30,212 nt of DNA, taken from the NCBI GenBank assembly GCA_964531735.1, contig CAZHGD010000086.1, positions 1-30,212 on the forward strand, in the 5' to 3' direction. The DNA comes from CAZHGD01 sp964531735. GTDB taxonomy: Bacteria > Armatimonadota > UBA10988. The position numbers and the translations under genes were made by a program. Below, piece after piece: positions 8,379 through 16,490 of the stretch; within the stretch, counting starts at the first letter, position 1; every line of letters begins with the position of its first letter. A model generated the notes under the pieces. It was not told the DNA's origin and did not search any database. It saw nothing but the letters and a program-made list of their open reading frames with translations.

Positions 8379-9185
8379 TCACGGCAGCATCGGGAAACAC
8401 TCGCGGCGGTTGGCCGCGGTCATGGCGCCGCCGAACTCGCAACCCTCGAACGCCTCGGCATACGCCACCTGCGCGGCGCGGTCGCCATACAGCTCGGCCA
8501 GCAGCTCCGGGTAGGCACGCGCCACCGCGGCGTCACTCCGACTGCGCTGGTTGAACAACCAGGTGAACCGCTCCTCCTCGCCGGCCGGCACCTCGTCGAG
8601 ACGGCCGCCGTTGTACGGCAACCACTCGTACATCTGCGAGGTGTGGCAGTGCTGGGCGCGGATCTTCTGCTCGACGACCGGCGTGATGTCGATGATCACA
8701 CTCGGCGTGAACGGGTACGGACGCTGGAAGCCATCGTGGAAGTAGGCGATCACCGGGTTCCGCGCCAAAGCCGGCGCCAACGGCGTGTTGCTCGGCACCG
8801 TGACCACGTAGGCACTGTCCTGCACCAGCAACGAAGTGTGCCGGTGGTCGGGGTGGTAGTCGCAGGGCCGGTGGGTCAGCACCAGGTCGGCGCCGAACTC
8901 GCGGATCAGCTTGATCATCTGCTTGCGGTAAGGCAGACAGGCCTCCAGATCGCCCGAGAGGATGTCCCAGACGTCGTACTCGATGCCGAGCAGCTCCGCC
9001 ACGCGCCGCGTCTCCTCGTAGCGGCGGCGGGCCAGCGTCACGCCGCCCTGTTCCTGGTGACCGGTGGCGCCGTTGGTCACCGAGACGAACTTCACCCGGT
9101 GGCCCAACTGCCTGAACAGAATCGCCGTGCCGGCGGCCTGGACTTCGCAGTCATCCGGGTGAGCACCCACCATCAGCACGTTCAT
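8379..9185 (-). CDS. PIG-L/LmbE family zinc deacetylase
   Basis: A 268-aa protein of the PIG-L/LmbE family, zinc enzymes that remove N-acetyl groups from GlcNAc-type substrates (MshB, BshB and related). The signature AHPDD is at 8-12 and HPDHRH at 111-116; H9, D12 and H114 are the expected zinc ligands and D11 the general base. The frame extends upstream to 9281, but family homology begins exactly at ATG 9185, and GGAG lies 7 nt before it. There is no signal peptide, so it acts in the cytoplasm. It is the first gene of a two-gene minus-strand unit with the Gfo/Idh/MocA gene. The exact substrate is unknown. Confidence 0.9.
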   Translation of the reverse strand: MNVLMVGAHPDDCEVQAAGTAILFRQLGHRVKFVSVTNGATGHQEQGGVTLARRRYEETRRVAELLGIEYDVWDILSGDLEACLPYRKQMIKLIREFGADLVLTHRPCDYHPDHRHTSLLVQDSAYVVTVPSNTPLAPALARNPVIAYFHDGFQRPYPFTPSVIIDITPVVEQKIRAQHCHTSQMYEWLPYNGGRLDEVPAGEEERFTWLFNQRSRSDAAVARAYPELLAELYGDRAAQVAYAEAFEGCEFGGAMTAANRRECFPMLP

Positions 9186-9298
9186 CGCGTCGCTCCTGGC
9201 CGCGTATGCGCCGCCACCGCGCGGATCCTTGCTGTCCGGCCGCGGCGCCGTCTTGACCCGTGGTGGCCTTGTGGCCCACACTACCCACGGAGACCGTG

Positions 9299-12004
9299 AT
9301 GGGCGGACAGCGTCGGGTGGCCGCGATAGCGATCGGCTTGCTGCTGGCGACCGGGGCCGGTGCGACCAGCACCAGCCGGCCGCGCCTGTACTTCGACGCC
9401 GCCGGCCTCGCCGGTCTGCGGACGTTGGCGCAGCAGACTACGCCGTGCCTGTACGGACCGATTCCGGCCGAAGGCTGGCAGAAGGTGCTGGCGCGAGCGA
9501 AGGCGCTGGCCGATGCGCCGGCCTACAGCTACACCGTGCAGATCCCGGCGGCCAACGGCGAGCACGCCGGCTGGAAGTGGAGCTACACGCTGTCCACCGC
9601 GCCGCCGCCGAACCACGATGAGTCGCCGCACTACCCGCCCTGGACCGCGATGTTCCAGGAGCGCTCCGACAGCCTCACCACGCGGCTGCGGCATTTTGCG
9701 CTGGCCTATGCGGTGACCGGCGACGAGCGCTGGTTCCAGAAGGCCAACGAGATCGTCACCGCCCTGATCGCCTGGCCGCAATGGACCGACCCGAGCTACT
9801 CCAAGGGCAGCCTGACGGCGTGCCTCGACACCGGCCACTGCACGCAGACCGTGGGACTGTTCTACGACTGGTGCTACGACAAGCTGTCGGACACCCAGCG
9901 CCAGCAGATCCGCGCCGCGCTGATCGCCAAGGGCATCGAGCCCATCCGCAAGCAGCTCCAGAAGCTCGACCCGTACCACAACTTCTGGGCGGTGATCAAC
10001 ACCGGCCTGGGCGTGGCGGCGCTGGCCGTCTACGGTGAGGAGCCGGCGGCCGAGGGCTGGGTCCAGGAAGCCATCGCCAACACCGCCAAGCAGTTCGACC
10101 GCCAGGGCAAGGACGGCGGCAGCTACGAAGGGCCGATGTACGGCACTTACGCAGCCGACAGCCTCGCCGCGCTGATCTTCGCGCTGGACAGCTCACGCAC
10201 CGCGCACTCGCTCCGGCAGCACCCGTTCCTGGCGACGCTGCCGCGGTTCGCGGTCAACGGCCTGTCGCCGCACGTGCATGGCTTGCCCACCTTCGGTGAC
10301 GGCGGCTGGGGTGCCGCCTACCCGCTGACCATGGCCATGCTGGCCGTGGCCGGCGACGAGGCGGCGCGCTACTACCTGGTGGCCAGCGGGCACCTGGCGC
10401 GGCTGGAAGACATCAACGACTTCTGCTTCTTCGGTCCGCTGCTGGCCGCCAAGACCGCGCCGCAACCACCGGCCTGGCGCGGGGCCGATGTGTTTCAGGA
10501 CATCGGCTATGCCTTCCTGCGCGGGCAGAGCGATGCGGAGCCCTACCTGGCCGTCAAGTGCGGCCCGCCCACGCAGGACGTCGGCCACAACCATCTCGAC
10601 CACAACAGCTTCCAGATCACTGCCCTGGGCAAGGTCGTGGCCGCCGATCCCGGCTACCGCAGCTACTTCAACCCGCCCGCGCGGCGCTACACGACCAGCA
10701 CCTTCGGGCACAACAGCATCGTGCTCGACCTCGATGACGCCTATCTGAAGAGCCACAGCGTGGCCGTGGGCGGCAAGGACCAGGTGCAGTTGGCCGGTGC
10801 CGGCTTCACCGAGTTCCTCGCCGCGCCGGGCATCAGCTTCGTCACCGGCGAGGCCGCGGCGGCCTATCGGCGCGACAAGTTCAACCCGCTGTCGCGGTTC
10901 GCACGCCAGATCGTCTACCTGCCGCCCAACGCCTACCTCGTGCGCGACGACCTGGTCGGCACCGGTCCGCACACCTACAGTTGGCTCCTGCACGGCCCGG
11001 CCGACAGCACCATCGAGACCAAGGGCGACCAGGCCCTGGTGACGCAACCCGGCGCGCTGCTGGTGGCCCAGGTGTTCGCGCCGGGCGGCGTGGCGTGGCG
11101 GTCCGGCAGCTTCGCCGGCGCCGAGACGTTCGGGCCGTATGCCGCCGCGACCACGCGCCGCCGCGAAGCGGCGATGCGGCTGAGCGCCGTCCTGGTGCCG
11201 CGCGCCAACACCGAGTTGGTGGCCAATCCGGGCTTCGAGAACGGCCTGGCCGGCTGGACACCGCGCAACGCCGACAACCAACTGCCCAACCACACGGTCA
11301 GCCGCGACCAGCCGCATGGCGGGCAGCTCTGCGGCCGCATCGAGAAGGCCGGCTACTTCTACTCCAGCCCGATGGCGCTGCGCCCCGGCACCAAGCTGAC
11401 GGCCCGCGTCTGGGTGCGCACCACGGGCGCCACCAAAGGCGCCGAATGGGTGCTCTATAGCTGGAACGCCGCCGGCGTCTCCTCGCGCCCGGCCATCGTG
11501 GCCGCGGTGAAGTCCGAAGGCGCCTGGAAAGAGGTGGTGCTGACGACCACGGTGCCGCCGGACAGCACCTCGGTGCGCCTGGCCTTCAACTACTTCGACA
11601 CCGGCGTCGGCTACCTCGACGACGTGAGTGTGGAACTGGACCAGCCGCTGCGGGCCGGTGCGCCGCCGACCATCACACCGCTCGGCGCCGACGCGGCCGA
11701 CGGCTTGCAGGTGACCGTCGACGGCTGGCAGCACCACCTCGCCTACGGCAGCGCCGGGCAGGTGACGTCCGACGGCAAGCTCGCCATCGTCAGCCGCGAC
11801 CCGGCCGGGCGGACGGCCTCTGTGCTGCTGCAGGACGGTACCAAGCTGAGCTTCGCGGGCCAGCCGATCCTGACCGCCACCACGCGTTGCACGGTCTCGG
11901 CGCAGCGCGCTGACGGCGCCTGGCAGGCGGTGGTGATGACCGCGCTGGAGCCGCACGCGAAGCCGGTCACCGCCGCAGCGGTGGGACTGACGTGGGCACC
12001 GTGA
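9299..12004 (+). CDS. Secreted heparinase II/III-like polysaccharide lyase with C-terminal carbohydrate-binding module
   Basis: A 901-aa exported protein. Residues 1-~23 form a signal peptide (RRVAAIAIGLLLATGAGA). Residues ~40-370 are an alpha/alpha-toroid with many Trp and Tyr residues, as in alginate/heparin lyases. Residues ~385-600 are the heparinase II/III beta domain, with GHNHLDHNSF at 429-438 and DPGYRSYFNP downstream. Residues ~636-781 look like a CBM_4_9 jelly roll (ELVANPGFENGLAGW at its start, YLDDVSVEL at its end). About 120 residues of extra beta structure follow. The family cleaves acidic polysaccharides by beta-elimination; uronate-containing or sulfated glycans are plausible targets. 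GGAG at 9289-9292 supports ATG 9299. The stop TGA overlaps the trmFO GTG start. Confidence 0.85.
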   Translation: MGGQRRVAAIAIGLLLATGAGATSTSRPRLYFDAAGLAGLRTLAQQTTPCLYGPIPAEGWQKVLARAKALADAPAYSYTVQIPAANGEHAGWKWSYTLSTAPPPNHDESPHYPPWTAMFQERSDSLTTRLRHFALAYAVTGDERWFQKANEIVTALIAWPQWTDPSYSKGSLTACLDTGHCTQTVGLFYDWCYDKLSDTQRQQIRAALIAKGIEPIRKQLQKLDPYHNFWAVINTGLGVAALAVYGEEPAAEGWVQEAIANTAKQFDRQGKDGGSYEGPMYGTYAADSLAALIFALDSSRTAHSLRQHPFLATLPRFAVNGLSPHVHGLPTFGDGGWGAAYPLTMAMLAVAGDEAARYYLVASGHLARLEDINDFCFFGPLLAAKTAPQPPAWRGADVFQDIGYAFLRGQSDAEPYLAVKCGPPTQDVGHNHLDHNSFQITALGKVVAADPGYRSYFNPPARRYTTSTFGHNSIVLDLDDAYLKSHSVAVGGKDQVQLAGAGFTEFLAAPGISFVTGEAAAAYRRDKFNPLSRFARQIVYLPPNAYLVRDDLVGTGPHTYSWLLHGPADSTIETKGDQALVTQPGALLVAQVFAPGGVAWRSGSFAGAETFGPYAAATTRRREAAMRLSAVLVPRANTELVANPGFENGLAGWTPRNADNQLPNHTVSRDQPHGGQLCGRIEKAGYFYSSPMALRPGTKLTARVWVRTTGATKGAEWVLYSWNAAGVSSRPAIVAAVKSEGAWKEVVLTTTVPPDSTSVRLAFNYFDTGVGYLDDVSVELDQPLRAGAPPTITPLGADAADGLQVTVDGWQHHLAYGSAGQVTSDGKLAIVSRDPAGRTASVLLQDGTKLSFAGQPILTATTRCTVSAQRADGAWQAVVMTALEPHAKPVTAAAVGLTWAP

Positions 12005-13350
12005 GCGAGGTCGACCTGACGGTTCTGGGCGGCGGTCTCGCCGGGAGCGAGGCCGCCTGGCAGGCGGCCCAACGCGGGCTGCGCGTGCGCCTGTACGAAA
12101 TGCGCCCCCAGCAGAGCACCGGCGTCCACCGCACCGACCGGCTGGCCGAGCTGGTCTGCAGCGGCTCGCTCAAGTCGCTGCTGGTCACCACCGCGTCGGG
12201 CCTGCTCAACGCCGAGCTGGCGGCGCTCGACTCGCTGATTCTGCGCTGTGGCAAGGCCAGCGCCATCCCCGGTGGCCAGGCCCTGGCGGTCGACCGCGAG
12301 GAGTTCTCCGCGCGCGTCACCGAGGCCATCGAGAGCCATCCGCGCATTGAGCTGGTCCGCGAGGAAGTCACCGCGGTGCCGCGCGACCGGTTCCTGATCG
12401 TGGCCACCGGCCCGCTGACCTCGGCGGCGCTGGCGGCCGACCTGGGCACGCTCACCGGCGCCGCGCAGTTGGCCTTCTACGACGCCATCGCGCCGACGGT
12501 CGAGGCCGACAGCATCGACCTGGAGGTCGTCTTCCGCGCCTCACGGTATGACAAAGGCGGCGCCGACTACCTCAACTGCCCCTTCACGCGCGAGGAGTAC
12601 GACCGCTTCCACGAGGCGCTGTGCGCCGCCGAGCGCTATGCACCGAAGAACCCCGAGGACACGGTCTACTTCGAGAGCTGCCTGCCGATTGAGATCATCG
12701 CCGAGCGCAGCTACCGCGGCCCGCTCTACGGGCCGATGAAGCCGGTCGGTCTCACCGACCCGCGCACGGGGCGCTGGCCGTATGGCGTGGTGCAGCTTCG
12801 CCAGGAGAACCGCGCCGGCACGCTCTGGGGCCTGGTCGGCTTCCAGACGCAACTGAAGTGGGGCGAGCAGCAGCGGGTGTTCCGGCTGATCCCCGGCCTC
12901 GAGAACGCGGTCTTCGCGCGCTACGGCCAAGTCCATCGCAACACGTTCATCCATTCGCCGACGGTCCTGTCGGCGACGCTGCAAGTGCGCGGCGAGCCGC
13001 AGATCCTGATGGCCGGCCAGCTCGTCGGCGTCGAAGGCTACATGGAGAGCGCCGCCTCGGGCTGGCTGGCCGGCGTCAACGCCGCGCGCCTGCTGTCCGG
13101 CCAGCCCGGCGTGGTGCCGCCCGAGACGACCATGCTCGGCGCGCTGGTCCGCTACATCAGCGATGAGTGGTGCAAGTCGTTCCAGCCGATGAACGCCAAC
13201 TTCGGCCTGCTGCCCCACATCCAACTGCGCGGCAAAGCCGAGCGCAAGGCGGCCTATGCGGAGCGCGCGCTGCGGGAGCTGGCGGCGTGGCGCGAGGCAG
13301 AGCTTGGCGAGGGCGGCTGTGCGCCAGCCCATGGGTTCGGCGGTAGCTGA
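12001..13350 (+). CDS. trmFO: Methylenetetrahydrofolate--tRNA-(uracil54-C5)-methyltransferase (FADH2-oxidising) TrmFO
   Basis: A 449-aa flavoprotein that makes ribothymidine at position 54 of the tRNA T-loop, using 5,10-methylenetetrahydrofolate and FADH2. The FAD-binding motif LGGGLAGSEAAW is at 9-20, then YEMRP at 32-36 and ELVCSGSLKS at 50-59 with the conserved Cys53. AIPGGQALAVDREEFS is at 88-103 and YLNCPFTREEY at 190-200 carries the second conserved Cys, 193. Length is normal for the family. GTG 12001 gives a 4-nt overlap with the lyase stop (GTGA); GTG 11992 is an in-frame alternative. A housekeeping RNA-modification gene translationally coupled to a polysaccharide lyase is unusual. 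Confidence 0.95.
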   Translation: MSEVDLTVLGGGLAGSEAAWQAAQRGLRVRLYEMRPQQSTGVHRTDRLAELVCSGSLKSLLVTTASGLLNAELAALDSLILRCGKASAIPGGQALAVDREEFSARVTEAIESHPRIELVREEVTAVPRDRFLIVATGPLTSAALAADLGTLTGAAQLAFYDAIAPTVEADSIDLEVVFRASRYDKGGADYLNCPFTREEYDRFHEALCAAERYAPKNPEDTVYFESCLPIEIIAERSYRGPLYGPMKPVGLTDPRTGRWPYGVVQLRQENRAGTLWGLVGFQTQLKWGEQQRVFRLIPGLENAVFARYGQVHRNTFIHSPTVLSATLQVRGEPQILMAGQLVGVEGYMESAASGWLAGVNAARLLSGQPGVVPPETTMLGALVRYISDEWCKSFQPMNANFGLLPHIQLRGKAERKAAYAERALRELAAWREAELGEGGCAPAHGFGGS

Positions 13351-13523
13351 CCTGAGTCTTCAGCCAGCCGCGCGGAGCCGCTTCACGAGCAGGTCATCGC
13401 CTCCGCAGCGGCGCCGCCGTGCTGTTCGGTGCGGCCGTCTGCCCACAGCAGCGCTCAGCCTCGTCCGCGCCAGGCGGCGCGCAACCCGCAGGCAGACGGC
13501 CGGATCGCGGATCGCGCTGACGG

Positions 13524-13553
13524 TTGACAGCCAGCGTACGCTGGGTGTATAGT
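13524..13553 (+). promoter_or_regulatory. Sigma70-type promoter of the M48/AAA+ cluster
   Basis: TTGACA (13524-13529), an 18-nt spacer and TATAGT (13548-13553): a full-consensus -35 and a near-consensus -10. Predicted start of transcription is ~13560, about 18 nt before the GTG of the first small ORF. It is the best promoter in the window and marks this cluster as its own transcription unit, separate from trmFO. Confidence 0.7.
13531..13544. promoter_or_regulatory. Perfect 14-bp palindrome in the promoter spacer (candidate operator)
   Basis: CCAGCGTACGCTGG is its own reverse complement and fills most of the spacer between TTGACA and TATAGT. A dimeric regulator bound here would block RNA polymerase, or would act by spacer distortion as MerR-type activators do. 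No regulator gene is encoded in the cluster. The palindrome is seen directly; its role is inferred. Confidence 0.55.
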
Positions 13554-13577
13554 GCTTTGCGACCAAAGGGGAAATAC

Positions 13578-13826
13578 GTGTCGGGGTATGCGATCGTACG
13601 CAGTGCCGCGGTGCATGTTGCCAGTGTCCACCGCCGCGTGTATCTGGCTGTCCACGGGGTGGGCGGTCGTGCCGCCGAAGACGACGGTCTGCTGGAGTGG
13701 GTGGGTACCGGGGCCGGCAGTGGCCTCGGCGCCGGCGACCAACCGGCGCCGGCGAGCGCGGTTGGCGCCACCAGCAGCGCGGCGGCCACGCTCAAGCCCT
13801 CCGAGTTCGGTAGCGGCGGCGCCTAG
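13578..13826 (+). CDS. Small 82-aa hypothetical protein, first ORF of the M48/AAA+ cluster
   Basis: GTG 13578 lies ~18 nt after the predicted transcription start, with AGGGGA at 13567-13572 as a ribosome site. The same AGGGGA-type site precedes the next gene. The frame encodes MSGYAIVRSAAVHVASVHRR, an acidic stretch (AAEDDGLLEW), then an Ala/Gly/Ser-rich tail with low complexity. Third codon positions are mostly G or C, like nearby genes. No domain, signal peptide or membrane segment is recognised. An overlapping frame from ATG 13552 gives a Pro/Arg/Ser-rich product that looks like a shadow. It may be a real small protein or a translated leader. Confidence 0.45.
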   Translation: MSGYAIVRSAAVHVASVHRRVYLAVHGVGGRAAEDDGLLEWVGTGAGSGLGAGDQPAPASAVGATSSAAATLKPSEFGSGGA

Positions 13827-13892
13827 GTTGTCGTTCCTCGTGGGTGGCAAGTAGCCACGGCCGCAACGCGGCGTGTCGTCAGGGGAAAACCG

Positions 13893-15524
13893 ATGTTCTC
13901 TGATCCCAGTCCGGAGTCTGTCGCCGAGCAGGTGTTTGCGTGGTTGACCGGGCCGGACACCGTCCGGCAACCCGATCCGGTGTTACGCGAACTACGGCGG
14001 CTGGTTGACGGCGAAGCGTTGCTGCCGACTGAGGCGAAGGCCATCTGGTGCTACTCGGCGGCGGCGGCGAGCGTGACCACGTCCTTGGCGACGCGTGTCG
14101 GGCCGTTGGCCGATGCCTTGTGCCTGGAGCCGGCCTTCTGCGTGGCGGCCCAGGCCCGGCTGACACCGTTGGCCGGCGGCAGTGGTGCCCCGAATGCGAC
14201 CGAACTGCTGGCCGCGCCGCCCACCTGCCTGCAAGCCGAGATCGAGTCGCTGCTGGTGGACGCTGAGCGGGGGCGCTGGCAGGATGGTCCGCAGCCGCTC
14301 CGCGGGCTCGATCCCAAGCTGGTCCAGCACCCTGGAGACCGGGTACTGCTCCAGCAGGTAGGTCGCCTGCCCGGCATCGACTCCCTGGTCGCCACGGTCA
14401 TCGACTTCCGGGTGCGCTGGGTCGAGATGATGCGCCTGGGCGGGACCGTGCTGGTCACGCCGGAGTCGATGCCATCGGTCTGGTCGAGCTATGCGGCGGC
14501 CGGCAAGGCGCTGGGCCTCGATACGCTGCCGGCTCTGTATGTCGGCCATGGCGAGATCAACGCCTACTGCATTGGTGCCGACAAGCCCTTCCTGTTTGTC
14601 TCGTCGACGTTGCTCGACATGCTCAACGAGGTCGAGTCGCGCTACATCCTGGGCCATGAGCTGGGCCATTACGTCTGTGGCCACGCCAAGTACCACACGC
14701 TGGCGGAGTACGTGGCCGAGACCTCGGCAGGCCTGTTGTCGCAGGTCACCCTCGGAATGAGCGAGGTGGTGGCCAACACGACGTTGCGTCCGCTGCTGAA
14801 CCTGTGGAGCCGCAAGAGCGAGTTCAGTGCCGACCGCGCCGGCTTGCTGGCCTGCCAGTCGCTGGACGGCGCGCTGCGCGCGCTCATCAAGATCTCGGGC
14901 TTCCCGCGTCGCCGGATGCACGAGATCGATGTGCGCTCGGTGGTGGAGCAGGCCGCCCAGTACGAGCGCGCGCTCGCCGCCAGCGGCCTTGACCGCTTGC
15001 GCAGCCTGGGGCAGCACCTCTCACTGACCCATCCGCTGCCGATCTACCGCGCGCTGGAACTGCTGCGCTGGTATCAGGACGGCTACTACCACGACATCCT
15101 CGACGCCGACGAGGGCCGGCGCGCGCGGATGGCCAGCCTGGTCGACAGCGACGCTCAGGCCTACGAGTTGGTCTGCGACGCGGTGCGTGTGCTGGCCGAC
15201 TGGGCGGCGCAGCGCTATGGCCTGGCCCACCGCGTGGCGGCGCGCGGCATCCGCAGCTTGACCTACGATCACACGGTGCCGGCGGGCTCGCCGTTGAGCG
15301 ACATCCTGGAGATCCAGTTGTCGCTGGCGGTCGACTTGGCCAACGAGAAGGCCACGGCGACGGTGGCGGTGGTGGTGGCCAAGGGGGCCAACCAGGTCGA
15401 CGTGCATCGCCTGGCCGTGCCGATGGTCACGCAATGGGCCGATCTGCCCGCCGAGTTGCGGCGCGACATCATCACTCACCAGTCCGCCGACCGCGTCCTC
15501 TACAGCCGCCTCAAGCGCGCCTAG
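13893..15524 (+). CDS. M48-family zinc metallopeptidase with a C-terminal module shared by its neighbours
   Basis: A 543-aa gluzincin peptidase. Residues ~138-340 are a standard M48 core: LDPKLVQHPGDR, then INAYCIGADKPFLFVSSTLL, the zinc motif ILGHELGHYVCGH with H255, E256 and H259, and the third ligand E310 in KSEFSADRAG. A hydrophobic helix at ~275-300 may contact the membrane, but there is no N-terminal signal. Residues 1-130 match nothing I know. Residues ~470-543 (LEIQLSLAVD, then LPAELRRDI, then DRVLYSRL) resemble the C-terminal modules of three small proteins encoded downstream, so they may dock together. AGGGGA lies ~7 nt before ATG 13893. M48 enzymes such as HtpX degrade misfolded membrane proteins; this one is likely driven or gated by the AAA+ protein of the cluster (inference). 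Confidence 0.85.
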   Translation: MFSDPSPESVAEQVFAWLTGPDTVRQPDPVLRELRRLVDGEALLPTEAKAIWCYSAAAASVTTSLATRVGPLADALCLEPAFCVAAQARLTPLAGGSGAPNATELLAAPPTCLQAEIESLLVDAERGRWQDGPQPLRGLDPKLVQHPGDRVLLQQVGRLPGIDSLVATVIDFRVRWVEMMRLGGTVLVTPESMPSVWSSYAAAGKALGLDTLPALYVGHGEINAYCIGADKPFLFVSSTLLDMLNEVESRYILGHELGHYVCGHAKYHTLAEYVAETSAGLLSQVTLGMSEVVANTTLRPLLNLWSRKSEFSADRAGLLACQSLDGALRALIKISGFPRRRMHEIDVRSVVEQAAQYERALAASGLDRLRSLGQHLSLTHPLPIYRALELLRWYQDGYYHDILDADEGRRARMASLVDSDAQAYELVCDAVRVLADWAAQRYGLAHRVAARGIRSLTYDHTVPAGSPLSDILEIQLSLAVDLANEKATATVAVVVAKGANQVDVHRLAVPMVTQWADLPAELRRDIITHQSADRVLYSRLKRA

Positions 15525-15546
15525 CCATCGCTACGGGAGAGCGTTC

Positions 15547-16029
15547 ATGGTGCTCGAGATCAGCCTGATTGTCTTGGTCGGCCTGGTGGCCGCCTGGAAG
15601 TACATCCGCGCCTTCTTCATCAAGACCGCCATTCCCTGGCTGCGCCAGCGGAATGAGGCGGTCGCCGATGTGGTGGGCAAGATCGTGTTCTACATCGACA
15701 CGCCGATCTCGCTGACCACGGTCCAGTTGCGCAAGGCTTGGCAGACCTTCGTGACCCGCGTGCTGCGGGTGCGGCGCCACGTCGATCTGAGCAACTTGAG
15801 CGAGCCGATGGTCGAGGTCGAAACCGGCGTGCTCAACGCGGACGGCACGATCACGATCGAGAAGGCCCGGCATCGCTACTCGTTCGAGGAGCTGCCGCCG
15901 CAGGCCCGAGAGCGAGCGCTGGTCAACGGGCAGACCTCGATCGTGATCGACGACCTCGAGGACCTGCGCAAGGTCGCCGTGCAGACGGCCCAGAAGCAAG
16001 GCGTGGAGTTGACCTACAGCAATGGATAA
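15547..16029 (+). CDS. Membrane-anchored small protein of the M48/AAA+ cluster (160 aa)
   Basis: The N-terminus ISLIVLVGLVAAW (5-17) forms a membrane segment followed by a basic, helical region (KYIRAFFIKTAIPWLRQR). Residues ~88-138 contain a divergent copy of the shared module: PMVEVETG, DGTITIEKARHRYSF, ELPPQARERAL and SIVIDDL. A helical extension rich in Gln and Lys ends the protein. GGGAGAG lies just upstream of ATG 15547, 22 nt after the peptidase stop. The last 8 nt overlap the next gene, so translation is probably coupled. The function is unknown; the context suggests a membrane adaptor or scaffold. Confidence 0.8.
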   Translation: MVLEISLIVLVGLVAAWKYIRAFFIKTAIPWLRQRNEAVADVVGKIVFYIDTPISLTTVQLRKAWQTFVTRVLRVRRHVDLSNLSEPMVEVETGVLNADGTITIEKARHRYSFEELPPQARERALVNGQTSIVIDDLEDLRKVAVQTAQKQGVELTYSNG

Positions 16030-16486
16030 CCGCTACCAGGCCGGAAGTCTGCTGTCCGGTGCTTACCTGCTGCTGTTGCTGCTGGCCGGCGGAGCCGCGC
16101 TGGTGGCCTACTTGCGGCGTCAGTCCACACGCCATGACCAGGCCTATCGCCGGCAGGTGGCCGAGGACGTTGCCCAACTGCTGGTCGGCGAGGCCGATCG
16201 AGCGCGGGCTGCCGATGCCGTGGAGCAACTGGTGGCCACCGGTGTCGCGGCGCCCTCGCTGGCGCGCGTGCTGCGGCTGGAGGTGGAGGTCACGGCGCGA
16301 GACGACCACCGGTACGATCGGACCGTCGTCCTGGCGACGCGCGGCGACGGGGGCGAGGTCACCCTACAGCGACTGACGCGCGCGCTGCCGTTCGAAGCGC
16401 TGCCGGGCCCGGTCCGCCAGGAGCTGCTGACTGCAGGCGCCGAGCGGCAGGTCTTCCTGCTCTACGAGCGCCGTCCGGAGGGGTGA
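16022..16486 (+). CDS. Membrane-anchored small protein of the M48/AAA+ cluster (154 aa, paralogue of the next gene)
   Basis: Residues ~10-30 (LLSGAYLLLLLLAGGAALV) are one membrane span, followed by a basic, helical region (~35-80). The shared module is at 83-151: LRLEVEVTARDD, DRTVVLATRGDGG, VTLQRLTRALPFEALPGP, VRQELL and QVFLLYERR. It aligns along its whole length with the next protein, including identical EVEVT, DRTV and QRLTR blocks, so the two genes arose by tandem duplication. It starts inside the preceding gene (8-nt overlap) and ends 4 nt before the next. No enzymatic motif is visible; a role as an anchored subunit facing the cytoplasm is inferred. Confidence 0.8.
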   Translation: MDNRYQAGSLLSGAYLLLLLLAGGAALVAYLRRQSTRHDQAYRRQVAEDVAQLLVGEADRARAADAVEQLVATGVAAPSLARVLRLEVEVTARDDHRYDRTVVLATRGDGGEVTLQRLTRALPFEALPGPVRQELLTAGAERQVFLLYERRPEG

Positions 16487-16490
16487 GGTC

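Noticed and set aside
10193..11956. Minus-strand open frame of 587 codons inside the heparinase-like gene
   Set aside because: His/Arg/Gly-rich with no motif; the plus frame has a signal peptide, lyase motifs and a CBM.
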